From Planctomycetota bacterium (lineage in GTDB: Bacteria; Planctomycetota; J058), in the NCBI GenBank assembly GCA_023954375.1, contig JAMLIC010000017.1, forward strand, positions 1 through 64,000: 64,000 nucleotides of DNA, given 5' to 3'. The notes under the pieces were generated by a model. It was not told the origin of the DNA and did not search any database. It saw nothing but the letters and a program-made list of their open reading frames with translations. Numbering within the stretch: the first letter of the stretch is position 1; every line of letters starts with the position of its first letter. Made by a program: the position numbers and the translations under genes. Positions 29,467-37,317 of this stretch are shown here, in pieces.

Positions 29467-30075
29467 CTACGACGACGGCGCCTCGCCCCGCGCCGCGCGC
29501 AGGGCGACGAGCAGCCACTCGCGGTCGTGGACCTCGCCGCCGCGGCCGACCGCCTCATCGAAGCGGCGGGCCCCCTCGCGCGCCTCGAGCGCGTCGACGA
29601 TCCGCGGCAGGACCCCCTCCATGCGCGCCAGGAGCCGGCGCAGGGCCTCGACGTTGCGCAGGCTCAGCGGCACGTCGCGCAGGGGGGCCAGCGCGGCGAC
29701 GCTCTCCTCGAGCCGCGCGAGGTCCTCGACCAGGGCGCGGTCCAGCTCGGGGTCCTCGGGGGGCAGCCCCAGCGCGGCGCGGACGAGCCCGCGCTCCTCC
29801 GGCGTCAGGCCCGCGCCGGGCTGGGCCAGACGCCGCTCGAGGCGGGCCACGTAGTCGGCCGCGACCTCGCCCATGTAGTCGCGCAGGTCCTGCGCCGCGC
29901 GCCCGACCTCGGCCGCCATGCGGCGGTAGGAGGCCGGGTCGCGCCCGGCCGAGCGGAAGCGCGCCTCGAGGTCGGTGAACAGGGAGCTGTAGTTCAGCAC
30001 CGGGGCCCAGTCCTCCTTCAGGCTCGACCAGGCCTGTCCGCACATCGCGTCGTGACCCCGCGCTGCCGCCTGCAT
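29467..30075 (-). CDS. Helical protein, unknown
   Basis: 202 aa if started at ATG 30075; ATG 30045 (MCGQAWSSLKEDW) is an equally good alternative. Mostly alpha-helical: VGRAAQDLRDYMGEVAADYVARLERRL, then LVEDLARLEESVAAL and VEALRRLLARMEGVLPRIVDALEAREGARRFDEAV. No signal peptide, TM or known motif. Followed by the zinc-ribbon/TPR gene on the same strand, 60 bp away. Confidence 0.6.
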   Translation of the reverse strand: MQAAARGHDAMCGQAWSSLKEDWAPVLNYSSLFTDLEARFRSAGRDPASYRRMAAEVGRAAQDLRDYMGEVAADYVARLERRLAQPGAGLTPEERGLVRAALGLPPEDPELDRALVEDLARLEESVAALAPLRDVPLSLRNVEALRRLLARMEGVLPRIVDALEAREGARRFDEAVGRGGEVHDREWLLVALRAARGEAPSS

Positions 30076-30128
30076 GGCCACGGGTGGAGCGGAGCGACGG
30101 GCGAGGCGAGGCGCAGCCGTCGTTCGCA

Positions 30129-30596
30129 CTACGGTCCGTTACGCTTGCTCTCCTCGACCTTCTCCTGCAGCCGCGCGACGGCCGTCTTGCCGCCCGCCTC
30201 GGCGATGATCTGGTCGTCCCAGTCGTCGGCCACCCGGGCCACCTCGAGGACCACCGGGACGAGCTCGTCCTTGGTCAGCGTCGAGCCGCGCAGGGTGTGG
30301 TGGAAGGTGATCATGCCGTCGGGCGAGACGCCGAAGGCGCCGTAGCAGGCGTCGTGGTTGTGCTCGAGCAGCCGCACGAGGAGGTCGGGCGCGGTCAGGT
30401 CGGCCCCCTCGACGACGTTGGCGGAGACGTGCACCAGCGCGTCGTCGTCGCGCCAGGGGACGACCCGGATCCCGACGAGGGTCGAGCCGCGCTTCGCGAA
30501 GTAGGCGCCATCCGCCACCTTGGAGAAGGAGGCGCCGAAGCTGCTCAGGAACTCCTCGACCCGCGCCGAGGTCGACTCCACCGGTCCCGCGGTCAT
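30129..30596 (-). CDS. YbjN / type III chaperone-like protein
   Basis: 155 aa from ATG 30596; the longer in-frame version would overlap the tRNA promoter region. The sequence VEEFLSSFGASFSKVADGAYFAKRGSTLVGIRVVPWRDDDALVHVSANVV, followed by LLEHNHDACYGAFGVSPDGMITFHHTLRG, fits the YbjN/CesT-like superfamily (alpha-beta fold, 'sensory transduction regulator'). Members act as chaperones or modulators of signalling; a specific partner is not known. Divergent from tRNA-Glu. Confidence 0.75.
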   Translation of the reverse strand: MTAGPVESTSARVEEFLSSFGASFSKVADGAYFAKRGSTLVGIRVVPWRDDDALVHVSANVVEGADLTAPDLLVRLLEHNHDACYGAFGVSPDGMITFHHTLRGSTLTKDELVPVVLEVARVADDWDDQIIAEAGGKTAVARLQEKVEESKRNGP

Positions 30597-30648
30597 GGCT
30601 ACCCCCCGGGCCTGCGGCCCGCTGCTGCGCGCGAATTCTAAACGAGGC

Positions 30649-30677
30649 TTGACGAGCGACGCAGAGGCCCCTACATT
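30649..30677 (+). promoter_or_regulatory. Sigma-70-type promoter of tRNA-Glu
   Basis: TTGACG (30649-30654), 17-bp spacer, TACATT (30672-30677), 13 bases before the mature tRNA 5' end. This shows what a strong promoter looks like in this genome and supports the similar elements in front of the two large RNAs. Confidence 0.8.
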
Positions 30678-30690
30678 ACTCGACCTCAAG

Positions 30691-30765
30691 GGCCCCATCG
30701 TCTAGCCCGGTCTAGGACAGGAGCCTCTCAAGCTCCAGGCACGGGTTCAAATCCCGTTGGGGTCA
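30691..30765 (+). tRNA. tRNA-Glu (anticodon CUC)
   Basis: Canonical cloverleaf: acceptor GGCCCCA with TGGGGTC (one G-U), D-arm GTCTAG...CTAGGAC, anticodon stem GGAGC/GCTCC with loop CTCTCAA (anticodon CTC at 34-36), variable AGGCA, T-arm CGGGT-TCAAATC-CCG..., base 73 A. The 3' CCA is not encoded, consistent with the missing CCA in the candidate permuted tRNA at 5282. Followed at once by a strong terminator. Confidence 0.95.
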
Positions 30766-30768
30766 GTC

Positions 30769-30802
30769 ACGACAGCCCGGACGCGCGCGTCCGGGCTGTC
30801 GT
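30769..30802 (+). terminator. Terminator after tRNA-Glu
   Basis: Perfect 15-bp inverted repeat (ACGACAGCCCGGACG, 4-nt loop, complement) four bases downstream of the tRNA, followed by CCTGTACTGT. The T-run is weak, but the stem is very stable. Confidence 0.8.
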
Positions 30803-30838
30803 CCTGTACTGTACGCCCGACAGGGACGCAGGCGCGTC

Positions 30839-31759
30839 ATGGCCCAGCCCCGCGTGGCATCGCTCATCGCCAGCAGCACGGAGATCGTCTGCGCCCTGGG
30901 CCTCGGCGACCTCCTCGTGGCGAGGTCGCACGAGTGCGACCACCCCGCCTGGGTCAAGGACCTGCCGCAGGTCACGGCGGCGCGCGTCGACCCGGGCGCG
31001 TCGAGCGCCGAGATCGACCGGCAGGTCAAGCGGCAGCTCGAGACCTCGCTCTCGGTCTACTCGGTCGACGCCGCCGCCCTGCAGGCGCTCCGGCCCGACG
31101 TGATCCTCACGCAGATGCAGTGCGAGGTGTGCGCCGTCAGCCAGCGCGACGTCGACCTGGCGCTCGGCGACTGGCCGGGGCCGCGGCCGGAGGTGGTGGC
31201 GCTGTCACCCGCCAACCTCCAGGACGTGCTCGACGACCTCGAGCGCGTGGCCGCCGCGCTCGGCGCGCCCGGGCGCGGGCGGGCGCTGGCCGCGACCCTG
31301 CGCGCGCGGCTCGACGCCGTGGCCGCGCGCGTCGCCGGGCGGCCCCGGCCGCGGGTGGCGCTGCTCGAGTGGCTCGACCCGCTGATGACCGCGGGCAACT
31401 GGATGCCCGAGCTGTGCGCGCTCGCGGGCGGCGACGACCCGTTCGGCCGCCCGGGCGAGCACGCGCCCTACGCGACGTGGGAGCAGCTCGTCGCGGCCGA
31501 CCCCGAGGTGATCGTGGCCCTCCCCTGCGGGTTCGACCTCGACCGGACGCAGGCCGAGCTCACGGCGCTGACCTCGCGGCCCGGCTGGGCGGGGCTGCGG
31601 GCCGTGCGCGCCGGGCGGGTGGCGGTCTGCGACGGCAACGCCTTCTTCAACCGCCCGGGCCCGCGGCTGGTCGAGTCGGCCGAGGCCCTGGCGGAGCTCT
31701 TCCACCCGGACGTCGCGCGGTTCGGGCTCGAGGGCGTCGCCTGGCGCCGGGCCGTGTGA
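30839..31759 (+). CDS. BtuF-like periplasmic-binding-fold protein (cobalamin/iron-chelate type)
   Basis: 306 aa. Helical-backbone metal-receptor fold: RVASLIASSTEIVCALGLGDLLVARSHECD, LQALRPDVILTQ, EWLDPLMTAGNWMPELCALAGG, AADPEVIVALPCGFDL and VCDGNAFFNRPGPRLVESAEALAELFHP. It resembles the cobalamin-binding COG0614 proteins. There is no signal peptide or lipobox, so it is probably cytosolic, as are many stand-alone members without an adjacent BtuCD. Ligand unproven; a corrinoid is the usual annotation. Confidence 0.85.
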   Translation: MAQPRVASLIASSTEIVCALGLGDLLVARSHECDHPAWVKDLPQVTAARVDPGASSAEIDRQVKRQLETSLSVYSVDAAALQALRPDVILTQMQCEVCAVSQRDVDLALGDWPGPRPEVVALSPANLQDVLDDLERVAAALGAPGRGRALAATLRARLDAVAARVAGRPRPRVALLEWLDPLMTAGNWMPELCALAGGDDPFGRPGEHAPYATWEQLVAADPEVIVALPCGFDLDRTQAELTALTSRPGWAGLRAVRAGRVAVCDGNAFFNRPGPRLVESAEALAELFHPDVARFGLEGVAWRRAV

Positions 31760-31806
31760 TCGACGGCCGCGCCGGTCGGCTCCCGCTGTAAGATCCGGGC
31801 CACCCC

Positions 31807-32775
31807 ATGGGCGTCCGCTCCCGCAAGCGCCGCGCGCGCCGCGCGCGCCTGATCACGTTCGCGCTCCCGCTGCTCGAGGCGGTCGCGGCGTGGGTGCGTC
31901 GGCTCCCGCCCCGCTCGGCCCTGCGCCTCGGCCGGCTGCTCGGCCGCCTCCTCGCGGCCGTCGGCGCGACGCGGGCGATCGTCCGCCGCAACCTCGCCGT
32001 CGCCTGCGGCCGGCCGCCGCGCGGCCGGCGCCTGCGCGCGTTCGAGCGCCGCTACCACGAGCACCTCGGCCTCATGGTCGTCGAGTTCCTGCGCCTGCCG
32101 CTCATCACGCGGGCGACGCAGGGGCGCTACTTCGAGGCCGACGACGACCGCGCGCGCGTGCGGGCGCTGTTCGACGAGGGGCGCGGGCTGATCTGCGTCG
32201 CGGGCCACGCCGGCAACTGGGAGCTGGCCGGCCACGTCGCCGGGCTGCTCGGCCTGCCGCTGACGAGCGTGGCCAAGCTCAGCGGGCACCCGGGCCTCGA
32301 CGCCTGGGTCACCGGCATCCGCGAGAGCGCGGGGCAGCGGATCCTCGACGTCCGCGGGTCGATGTGGCCCATGAAGAAGGCCCTCGACCGGCGCCAGGCG
32401 ATCGGGATCAACGTCGACCAGGAGGCGCGAAAGGACGTCGTCTTCGCCCCGTTCTTCGGCGTGCCGGCGGCCACGAGCGTCGCGCCGGCGCTCCTGCACC
32501 TGCGCACCCGCGCCCCGATCGCCGTCGTGACGGTGTTCCGGAAGGCCCCGTTCCGCTACGCGACCGAGCTCCTGGACGTGATCCGCCACGCGCCCACGGG
32601 CGACCAGGAGGCCGACGTCCTGGCGATCACGACGCGCATCAACGCCGCCATGGAGGCGGCCCTGCGGCGCCACCCCGAGCAGTGGCTCTGGTCGCACCGG
32701 CGGTGGCGGCGCCGCCCGCGCGGCGAGGCGGTGCGCATGGGGCGGGTGACCGACGCCCCCCCCCTCGTGGTGTGA
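31807..32775 (+). CDS. LpxL/HtrB-type lipid A acyltransferase
   Basis: 322 aa. A membrane-proximal basic N-terminus (RKRRARRARLITFALPLLEAVAAWV) precedes the acyltransferase domain. GHAGNWELAGHVAG is the HxxxxE-type catalytic motif of the LABLAT family, followed by GINVDQEARKDVVFAPFFGVPA. It transfers a secondary acyl chain to a lipid A precursor on the inner-membrane face, implying a lipid A-type outer membrane. Its TGA is also the first three bases of the repeated 3'-end element R1. Confidence 0.88.
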   Translation: MGVRSRKRRARRARLITFALPLLEAVAAWVRRLPPRSALRLGRLLGRLLAAVGATRAIVRRNLAVACGRPPRGRRLRAFERRYHEHLGLMVVEFLRLPLITRATQGRYFEADDDRARVRALFDEGRGLICVAGHAGNWELAGHVAGLLGLPLTSVAKLSGHPGLDAWVTGIRESAGQRILDVRGSMWPMKKALDRRQAIGINVDQEARKDVVFAPFFGVPAATSVAPALLHLRTRAPIAVVTVFRKAPFRYATELLDVIRHAPTGDQEADVLAITTRINAAMEAALRRHPEQWLWSHRRWRRRPRGEAVRMGRVTDAPPLVV

Positions 32776-32996
32776 TCGCGGCTGCGGCGGAGGATGGCGG
32801 GCGCTGCCGTGCGCCGGGGTGGGGGGGCGCCCCGCCCCCCCCCCGCGCCGCTCAGGCTCGGTCGGCGGCCAGGAGGCCGCCTTCCCTCGCCTTCGCGCGG
32901 CATCGCCTCGCCCTCCTCCGCCTCGCCTGAGGCTCTCGCTGCGGAGGCGCGGCGAGGTGTGCTCGGTGGCGGTCCGGCGGTCTGCGAAGACGAGTT
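32773..32996 (+). repeat. 3'-end repeat element R1
   Basis: One of three copies (R2 at 49818-50037, R3 at 62466-62656; both lie on the minus strand). Each begins exactly with the TGA stop codon of the preceding gene (TGATCGCGGCTGCGGC), then has a conserved block, a variable GC-rich hairpin (here a G7 run against a C9 run), a perfect 7-bp hairpin GGCGGCC-AGGA-GGCCGCC (32864-32881), a CTC-rich segment and GTGTGCTCGG near the end. Structured 3' UTR or mobile repeat; function unknown. Confidence 0.75.
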
Positions 32997-33211
32997 CCAG
33001 GGCAGGGAGGGCTCAGTTGAACTAAGCCGCTGCGCGGCAGCTGGCGGGCTGGCCCACGAAGGCCTGTCGCGCAGCGCGGGGTGAGCGGAGACGCTCCTGC
33101 GACCCCGGGGGCGCTATCCCCGGGGCCGCAGGAGGTGGTCACTGACCGTAAGTGCGAGTCGGCCCCTGGGGTCCCGAGGAGATCCGCTCCCCGAGGCTCC
33201 AGGAGTGCCTC

Positions 33212-34008
33212 ATGCTTTCTGAGTCGACCCGCGCCCGCATGGTATCGGACCTCGAGCTCGCGAACTACTCGGCCAGGACAATCAAGGAGTACACGCGGTG
33301 CGCCGACACGTTCGTGGCGCATTACATGCGCGTTCCCGCTGAGTTGGGCGAGACGGAGGTCCGTTGCTTCCTGCTCCACCTGCACAAGATTCGCGGGTGG
33401 GTCCAGCCTGGGAAGATACCTGTGGCGGCGCTGAAGTTCCTCTACGCGCGGACGCTCCAGCGCCCCGAGGTCGTGGAGACGATTCCGTGCCACGGGTGCC
33501 CAAGTCGCTCCCGGTCGTCCTCAGCGGCACCGAAGTGGAGTGCTGCTCGCGGCCATCGAGTCGCTCCGCCATCGCGCGTCCTCCCTGACGGTTTACGGCG
33601 GCGGCCTCTCCGGATCAAAGGTGAGGCGCGCCGCCTCACGTGCGCGGACCTCGACAGCAAGCGATGGTTCCCATTGCGTCCGCGAGGGTAAGGGAAAGAA
33701 TAGACTGCTACATCATGCTCAGCGAGCGCCCGCGCTGCTCCTGCGCACGGAAGGCGGCCGCCGGGGCGCGAGCGCCTCTTCCCCGGCGACGGCGCGGACG
33801 GGTTCGTGAGCTATGGCGCCGTCCGCCACGCGCTCCGGCGCGCGGTGGAGGCGTGCGGGCTCACGGAAGCGGGTCACGCCCCACGTCCTGCGGCACTCCT
33901 TCGCCACGATCCTTGAGTCAGGCGCACCCAGGCACCGTGCAGGTCCTCGGCCATGCGTCGATCCGCACGACGGTGCGCCACGCACGTCAGCACGCGCCAC
34001 ATCGCTGA
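33212..34008 (+). pseudogene. Tyrosine recombinase/phage integrase remnant
   Basis: From ATG 33212 the intact N-terminal SAM-like domain reads RARMVSDLELANYSARTIKEYTRCADTFVAHYM. Frame changes follow near 33490. The catalytic domain survives in pieces: LPVVLSGTEVE, then TPHVLRHSFATIL (the HxxR motif) at about 33877-33915, then VQVLGHASIRTTVRHAR. The catalytic Tyr position is not preserved. The first gene of the IS91-type element. Confidence 0.75.
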
Positions 34009-34104
34009 GCAAGAGCCCGCTCGACCTGATCGGACGGCAGCCGGCGGAGTCCGGTAGCGCTCGGCGCGCGACGCGCGCTGCACCCTCGAGCTGAACGGCA
34101 ACGC

Positions 34105-35190
34105 CCTCGCTTCGAGGTGGCGGACGTTCCGCGCCTCGGCGAGGCGCACCGCTCGCCATGCACCCACGTTCGGCCAGCAGCGCGCGTTCGACGCCATCGC
34201 GGCGCGCCGCACGGCGGCCAAGCGGCGGGCACCCTCCTGATGTCTGCGACCACCGTGACACGAGGTGCCCGCCTACAACTCGTGCCTGGACCGGCACTGC
34301 ATGAAGTGCCAGAGCCTCCGGCAGGCGAAGTGGGTCCTCGAAACGCATGCGGCGCGTCCTGCCGGTCCCCTACTTCCACGTCAGTTCACCCTACCGAGCG
34401 AGCTCCAGCGCTCGCGCGGCGCAACCAGCGGGTCTTCTACAAGCTCCTCGACACGGCCTCGCGCACGCCTCGACCTCGCCGCCGATCCGGAAGGCGGCTC
34501 GGCGCCACGCCCCGGCATCACCGCCGTGCTCCACACCTGGCGGCGCGACCTCGGCCAGTTCCCACGCCCACTGCACGTGACCGGCGGCGGCTCGGACGGC
34601 TCGCGCCAGAGCGGGCGGGCGGCCGCAGCCGGTTCCTCTTCCCCGTGAAGGTGCTCTCCGCGCTCTTCCGGGCAGCTCCTCGCCAGGCTCATGCGCTCGT
34701 CGACGACGGCCAGCTCGACCTCGGCGACGACGTCGAGGTCGAGCGCCACGCCTTCGCCGAGCCAAGGACCGCCTCCATCGCAAGAAGTGGGTCGTCTACG
34801 CCAAGCGCCCTTCGCCGGCCCCAAGCAGGTCTTCCGCTACCTGGCCTCTACACCCACCGCGGTGATGTCCAACCACCGCCTGCTCGAAATGGACGCCGAG
34901 GACGTCACCTTCAGCACCAAGAACGGCGAGCGGCGACGATCTCCGGCGTCGAGTCATCCGCCGCTTCTCCAGCACATCCTGCCAGGCTCCGCTTCGTGAA
35001 GATCCGGCACTACGGGGTGCACGCCCCGAGCAACGTCAACACCGCTCGAACAGGCTCGCGCCGTCCTCGCAGCCGAGGGCGAGACGACTAACCCCGAACC
35101 TGCGCCTTCGACGGTGCGCGAGCTCCTCGAGCGCCTCACCGGCACTGACCCGCACCGCTGTCCCGCGTGCAAGGTGGGGCTTCCTGCGCC
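34105..35190 (+). pseudogene. IS91-family transposase remnant
   Basis: Pieces in all three plus frames line up with a Y2/IS91 transposase: FGQQRAFDAIAARRTAA, a zinc-finger DRHCMKCQSLRQAKW, LPVPYFHV, RNQRVFYKLLDTA, FLFPVKVLSALFR, then GPKQVFRYLAS, MSNHRLLEMDAEDVTFSTKNG, KIRHYGVHAPSNVN, and a C-terminal RCPACKVGL zinc motif near 35160. At least five frameshifts. Non-functional. Confidence 0.75.
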
Positions 35191-35624
35191 CGCTTCGCCA
35201 TCAACGCCGCCACCGGCGAGATCGCGTCGGCGCCCCTTCCGGGAGCCGGACACGTGACGACGCAGCGCCTCGCCACGACCCCGCCCACTCCCCCGCCGCG
35301 TCCTTCCTCGGGCCGCCGGTCTCGGCGGTCCACGTCCTCGGCACCTCCGCCCAAGGACTTGCGTCGGCCGCCCCGCTCCCCGTCGCGTGCCGACTCGTCG
35401 AAGATCCTCGCTCGCGACCCGTGCCAAGACAGCCTCGCCCCTCCCGCTGACCGCCAATCTGCACATAGCCGGGCGGCTCACGCGAACGACCGCCGCCGCG
35501 CAGCGGCATAGTTCAACCCGTCGATTGCTCGCCGCTCGCGGGGCAGGCGCCCGGCCGGGCGAGGCCGTGCTCGCCGCGAGCGACTCTCAATCGCCTCTTG
35601 GTTAGCTTAGCCGCCCGCAGGCCC

Positions 35625-36239
35625 TCATCCAGGAGCCAGGGGACGAGCAGTGGCCCCGCCGCTCGCCAGGGCGCGCGCGGCCACGCGCTCCGGGCGGAGC
35701 GCGGCGACGCCTCCACGGCCAAGCGCCCTGAGCGCCGGGGCGACGGGCGCCAGCAGCTCCTCTTCCGTGAGCCGCCGGTCCACCGACCAGGCGCTCGTCA
35801 AGTACATGAAGCAGTGGACGACGTCCATGCAGCCGCGAGCACGGAACAGCGCCAGCGTGGCGATCCGGACGGGTGTGATGGCGTCGGGGGTCGGGTCGCG
35901 TTCCCACGCTTCGACCGCGGCCGCGAGCCCCCGCACGAGCTCGGGCGGGAGGTCGCTGTGGCCTTCGTCAACTTGGTCCAGCAACGCCTCTGCGATCACC
36001 CGCAGGAGGAGCGGGAGGCCATGACGGGCGCCGAGCCCGGCCGCCCACGTCGGGGCGTCGGTCGGCGGCGGCGGGCCGCCCGTGGCGAGGAGCGCCGCGG
36101 GGTCGTGGCAGTAGGCCGCCAGCGCGAGGCGCTCGGAGCCGAGGTCGCCCCGTCGGACCCGCTCGGCGAGGCGTTGCGCCGCCGCCTGCAGGTTTCCCTG
36201 GGCGCTGGCCCGCTCCAGCTCACGGAGGCGCTCGTCCAC
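35625..36239 (-). CDS. Unknown protein of a 'DERLRELER' family
   Basis: 204 aa from GTG 36239. The N-terminus VDERLRELERASAQGNLQAAAQRLAERVRRGDLGSERLALAAYCHDPAALLA is a pattern seen in many uncharacterised proteins of high-GC Myxococcota and Planctomycetota: a helical hairpin followed by a variable C-terminal domain. The rest is helical (LPLLLRVIAEALLDQVDEGH, VIHCFMYL-like segment) without known motifs. Cytosolic. Lies between the dead IS element and a hydrolase on the same strand. Confidence 0.65.
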   Translation of the reverse strand: MDERLRELERASAQGNLQAAAQRLAERVRRGDLGSERLALAAYCHDPAALLATGGPPPPTDAPTWAAGLGARHGLPLLLRVIAEALLDQVDEGHSDLPPELVRGLAAAVEAWERDPTPDAITPVRIATLALFRARGCMDVVHCFMYLTSAWSVDRRLTEEELLAPVAPALRALGRGGVAALRPERVAARALASGGATARPLAPG

Positions 36240-36292
36240 GCCCCACGAGCGTAGCGGCGCGCCTCCCGCGCCGCACACGGCCTCGGCGGCCC

Positions 36293-37237
36293 TCAGGCCA
36301 CGGCGGCCGTCGGCAGCGACTCCTCGTCGGTCTCGACCTCGTCGACGGGGTGCTCGGCCAGGAACCGCTCGAGCTCGCGGTGGATCAGGTCGGGCTGCTC
36401 GACGAGGGCGGCGTGCGAGCCCTCGCGCAGGACGAGGAGGCGGGCGCGGGGCAGGCGGTCGGCGATCTCCTCGGAGAGCGACAGCGGCGTGAACAGGTCC
36501 CACTCGCCGGCGACCACGAGCGTCGGCGCGGCGATGCGCTCGAGGAAGGGGCCGGCCGAGTGGGCGGCCATCTTCTCGGCCATGCGGAAGAAGACGAGCG
36601 GCGACTGCTCGGCGAAGTGGGCGAGGTAGGCGTCGAGGTCGGCCTGCTTCATCGACGTCGGGTGGACGATCCGGCCCACGCGCGCGATCGCCGAGAGGAG
36701 GCGCCGGCCGCGCGGGCTGTCGATCAGCCGGCGCTTCACCCGCGCCAGCGCCTCGGGCATCGTCACGCCCACGCGGTGGCCGACGACGAAGCTCGCGAGC
36801 GAGGCCACCTCCATGTTGAAGAAGGTGTGCACCGGGCGCCCGTAGGTGCCGAGCATGGGGACGAGCATGGCGGCGCGCGTGGGGTGGTGGTGGGCGAAGG
36901 TGTAGATCACCTGGCAGCCCATGGAGTGGCCGAGGAGGACCGCCCGCTCGTGGCCGAAGGCGTCGAGGACGCGCCGCAGGTCGTCGGCGCAGGCCTCCAT
37001 CGTCAGGTCGTCGAGGTCGCGCGGGAACTCGCTCTGGCCGTGCCCGCGGTAGTCCCAGACGATGACCGGGCGGGTGTCGGCGAAGTGGTCCTCGAGGTAG
37101 TCCCAGAAGAAGGTCGAGACCCCGATGCCGTTGGCGCAGATCATGGGCGCGCCGGCGGCGTCGCGCCCGGCGGTCTGGCGCGCGTAGAGGCGCGTCCCGT
37201 CGCCGGCGATGACCACCTTCTCGACCCGCGTGCGCAT
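36293..37237 (-). CDS. Alpha/beta hydrolase
   Basis: 314 aa from ATG 37237, preceded by GAGGGGGG. Classical fold: ICANGIGVSTFFWDYLEDHF (oxyanion region), VWDYRGHGQSEFP, VLLGHSMGCQVIYTFAHHHP (nucleophile Ser in GHSMG), a long helical cap, VVAGEWDLFTPL (Asp), and GSHAALVEQPDLI (His). Esterase, haloperoxidase or lactonase-like; the substrate cannot be assigned. The last 15 residues are acidic and outside the fold. No signal peptide. Confidence 0.88.
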   Translation of the reverse strand: MRTRVEKVVIAGDGTRLYARQTAGRDAAGAPMICANGIGVSTFFWDYLEDHFADTRPVIVWDYRGHGQSEFPRDLDDLTMEACADDLRRVLDAFGHERAVLLGHSMGCQVIYTFAHHHPTRAAMLVPMLGTYGRPVHTFFNMEVASLASFVVGHRVGVTMPEALARVKRRLIDSPRGRRLLSAIARVGRIVHPTSMKQADLDAYLAHFAEQSPLVFFRMAEKMAAHSAGPFLERIAAPTLVVAGEWDLFTPLSLSEEIADRLPRARLLVLREGSHAALVEQPDLIHRELERFLAEHPVDEVETDEESLPTAAVA

Positions 37238-37317
37238 GGCGCCCCCCTCTCGACGGTCCCGCGGCATCCTACTCGCAGCGGCCCCTCACCCGGAACCGCG
37301 CCCGGAGTCGCGGCGGC

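Larger units (their letters stand above)
33016..35517 (+). mobile_element. Decayed IS91-type element with integrase, bounded by inverted repeats
   Basis: A 23-bp inverted repeat at 33016-33038 and 35495-35517 (GTTGAACTA, one mismatch, GCCGCTGCGCGGC) encloses a frameshifted tyrosine recombinase followed by a frameshifted IS91-type transposase, both on the plus strand. Classical IS91 elements lack terminal inverted repeats, but integrase-plus-IS91 pairs with repeats are known. Inserted just after R1. Both ORFs are broken many times, so the element is dead. Confidence 0.75.
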
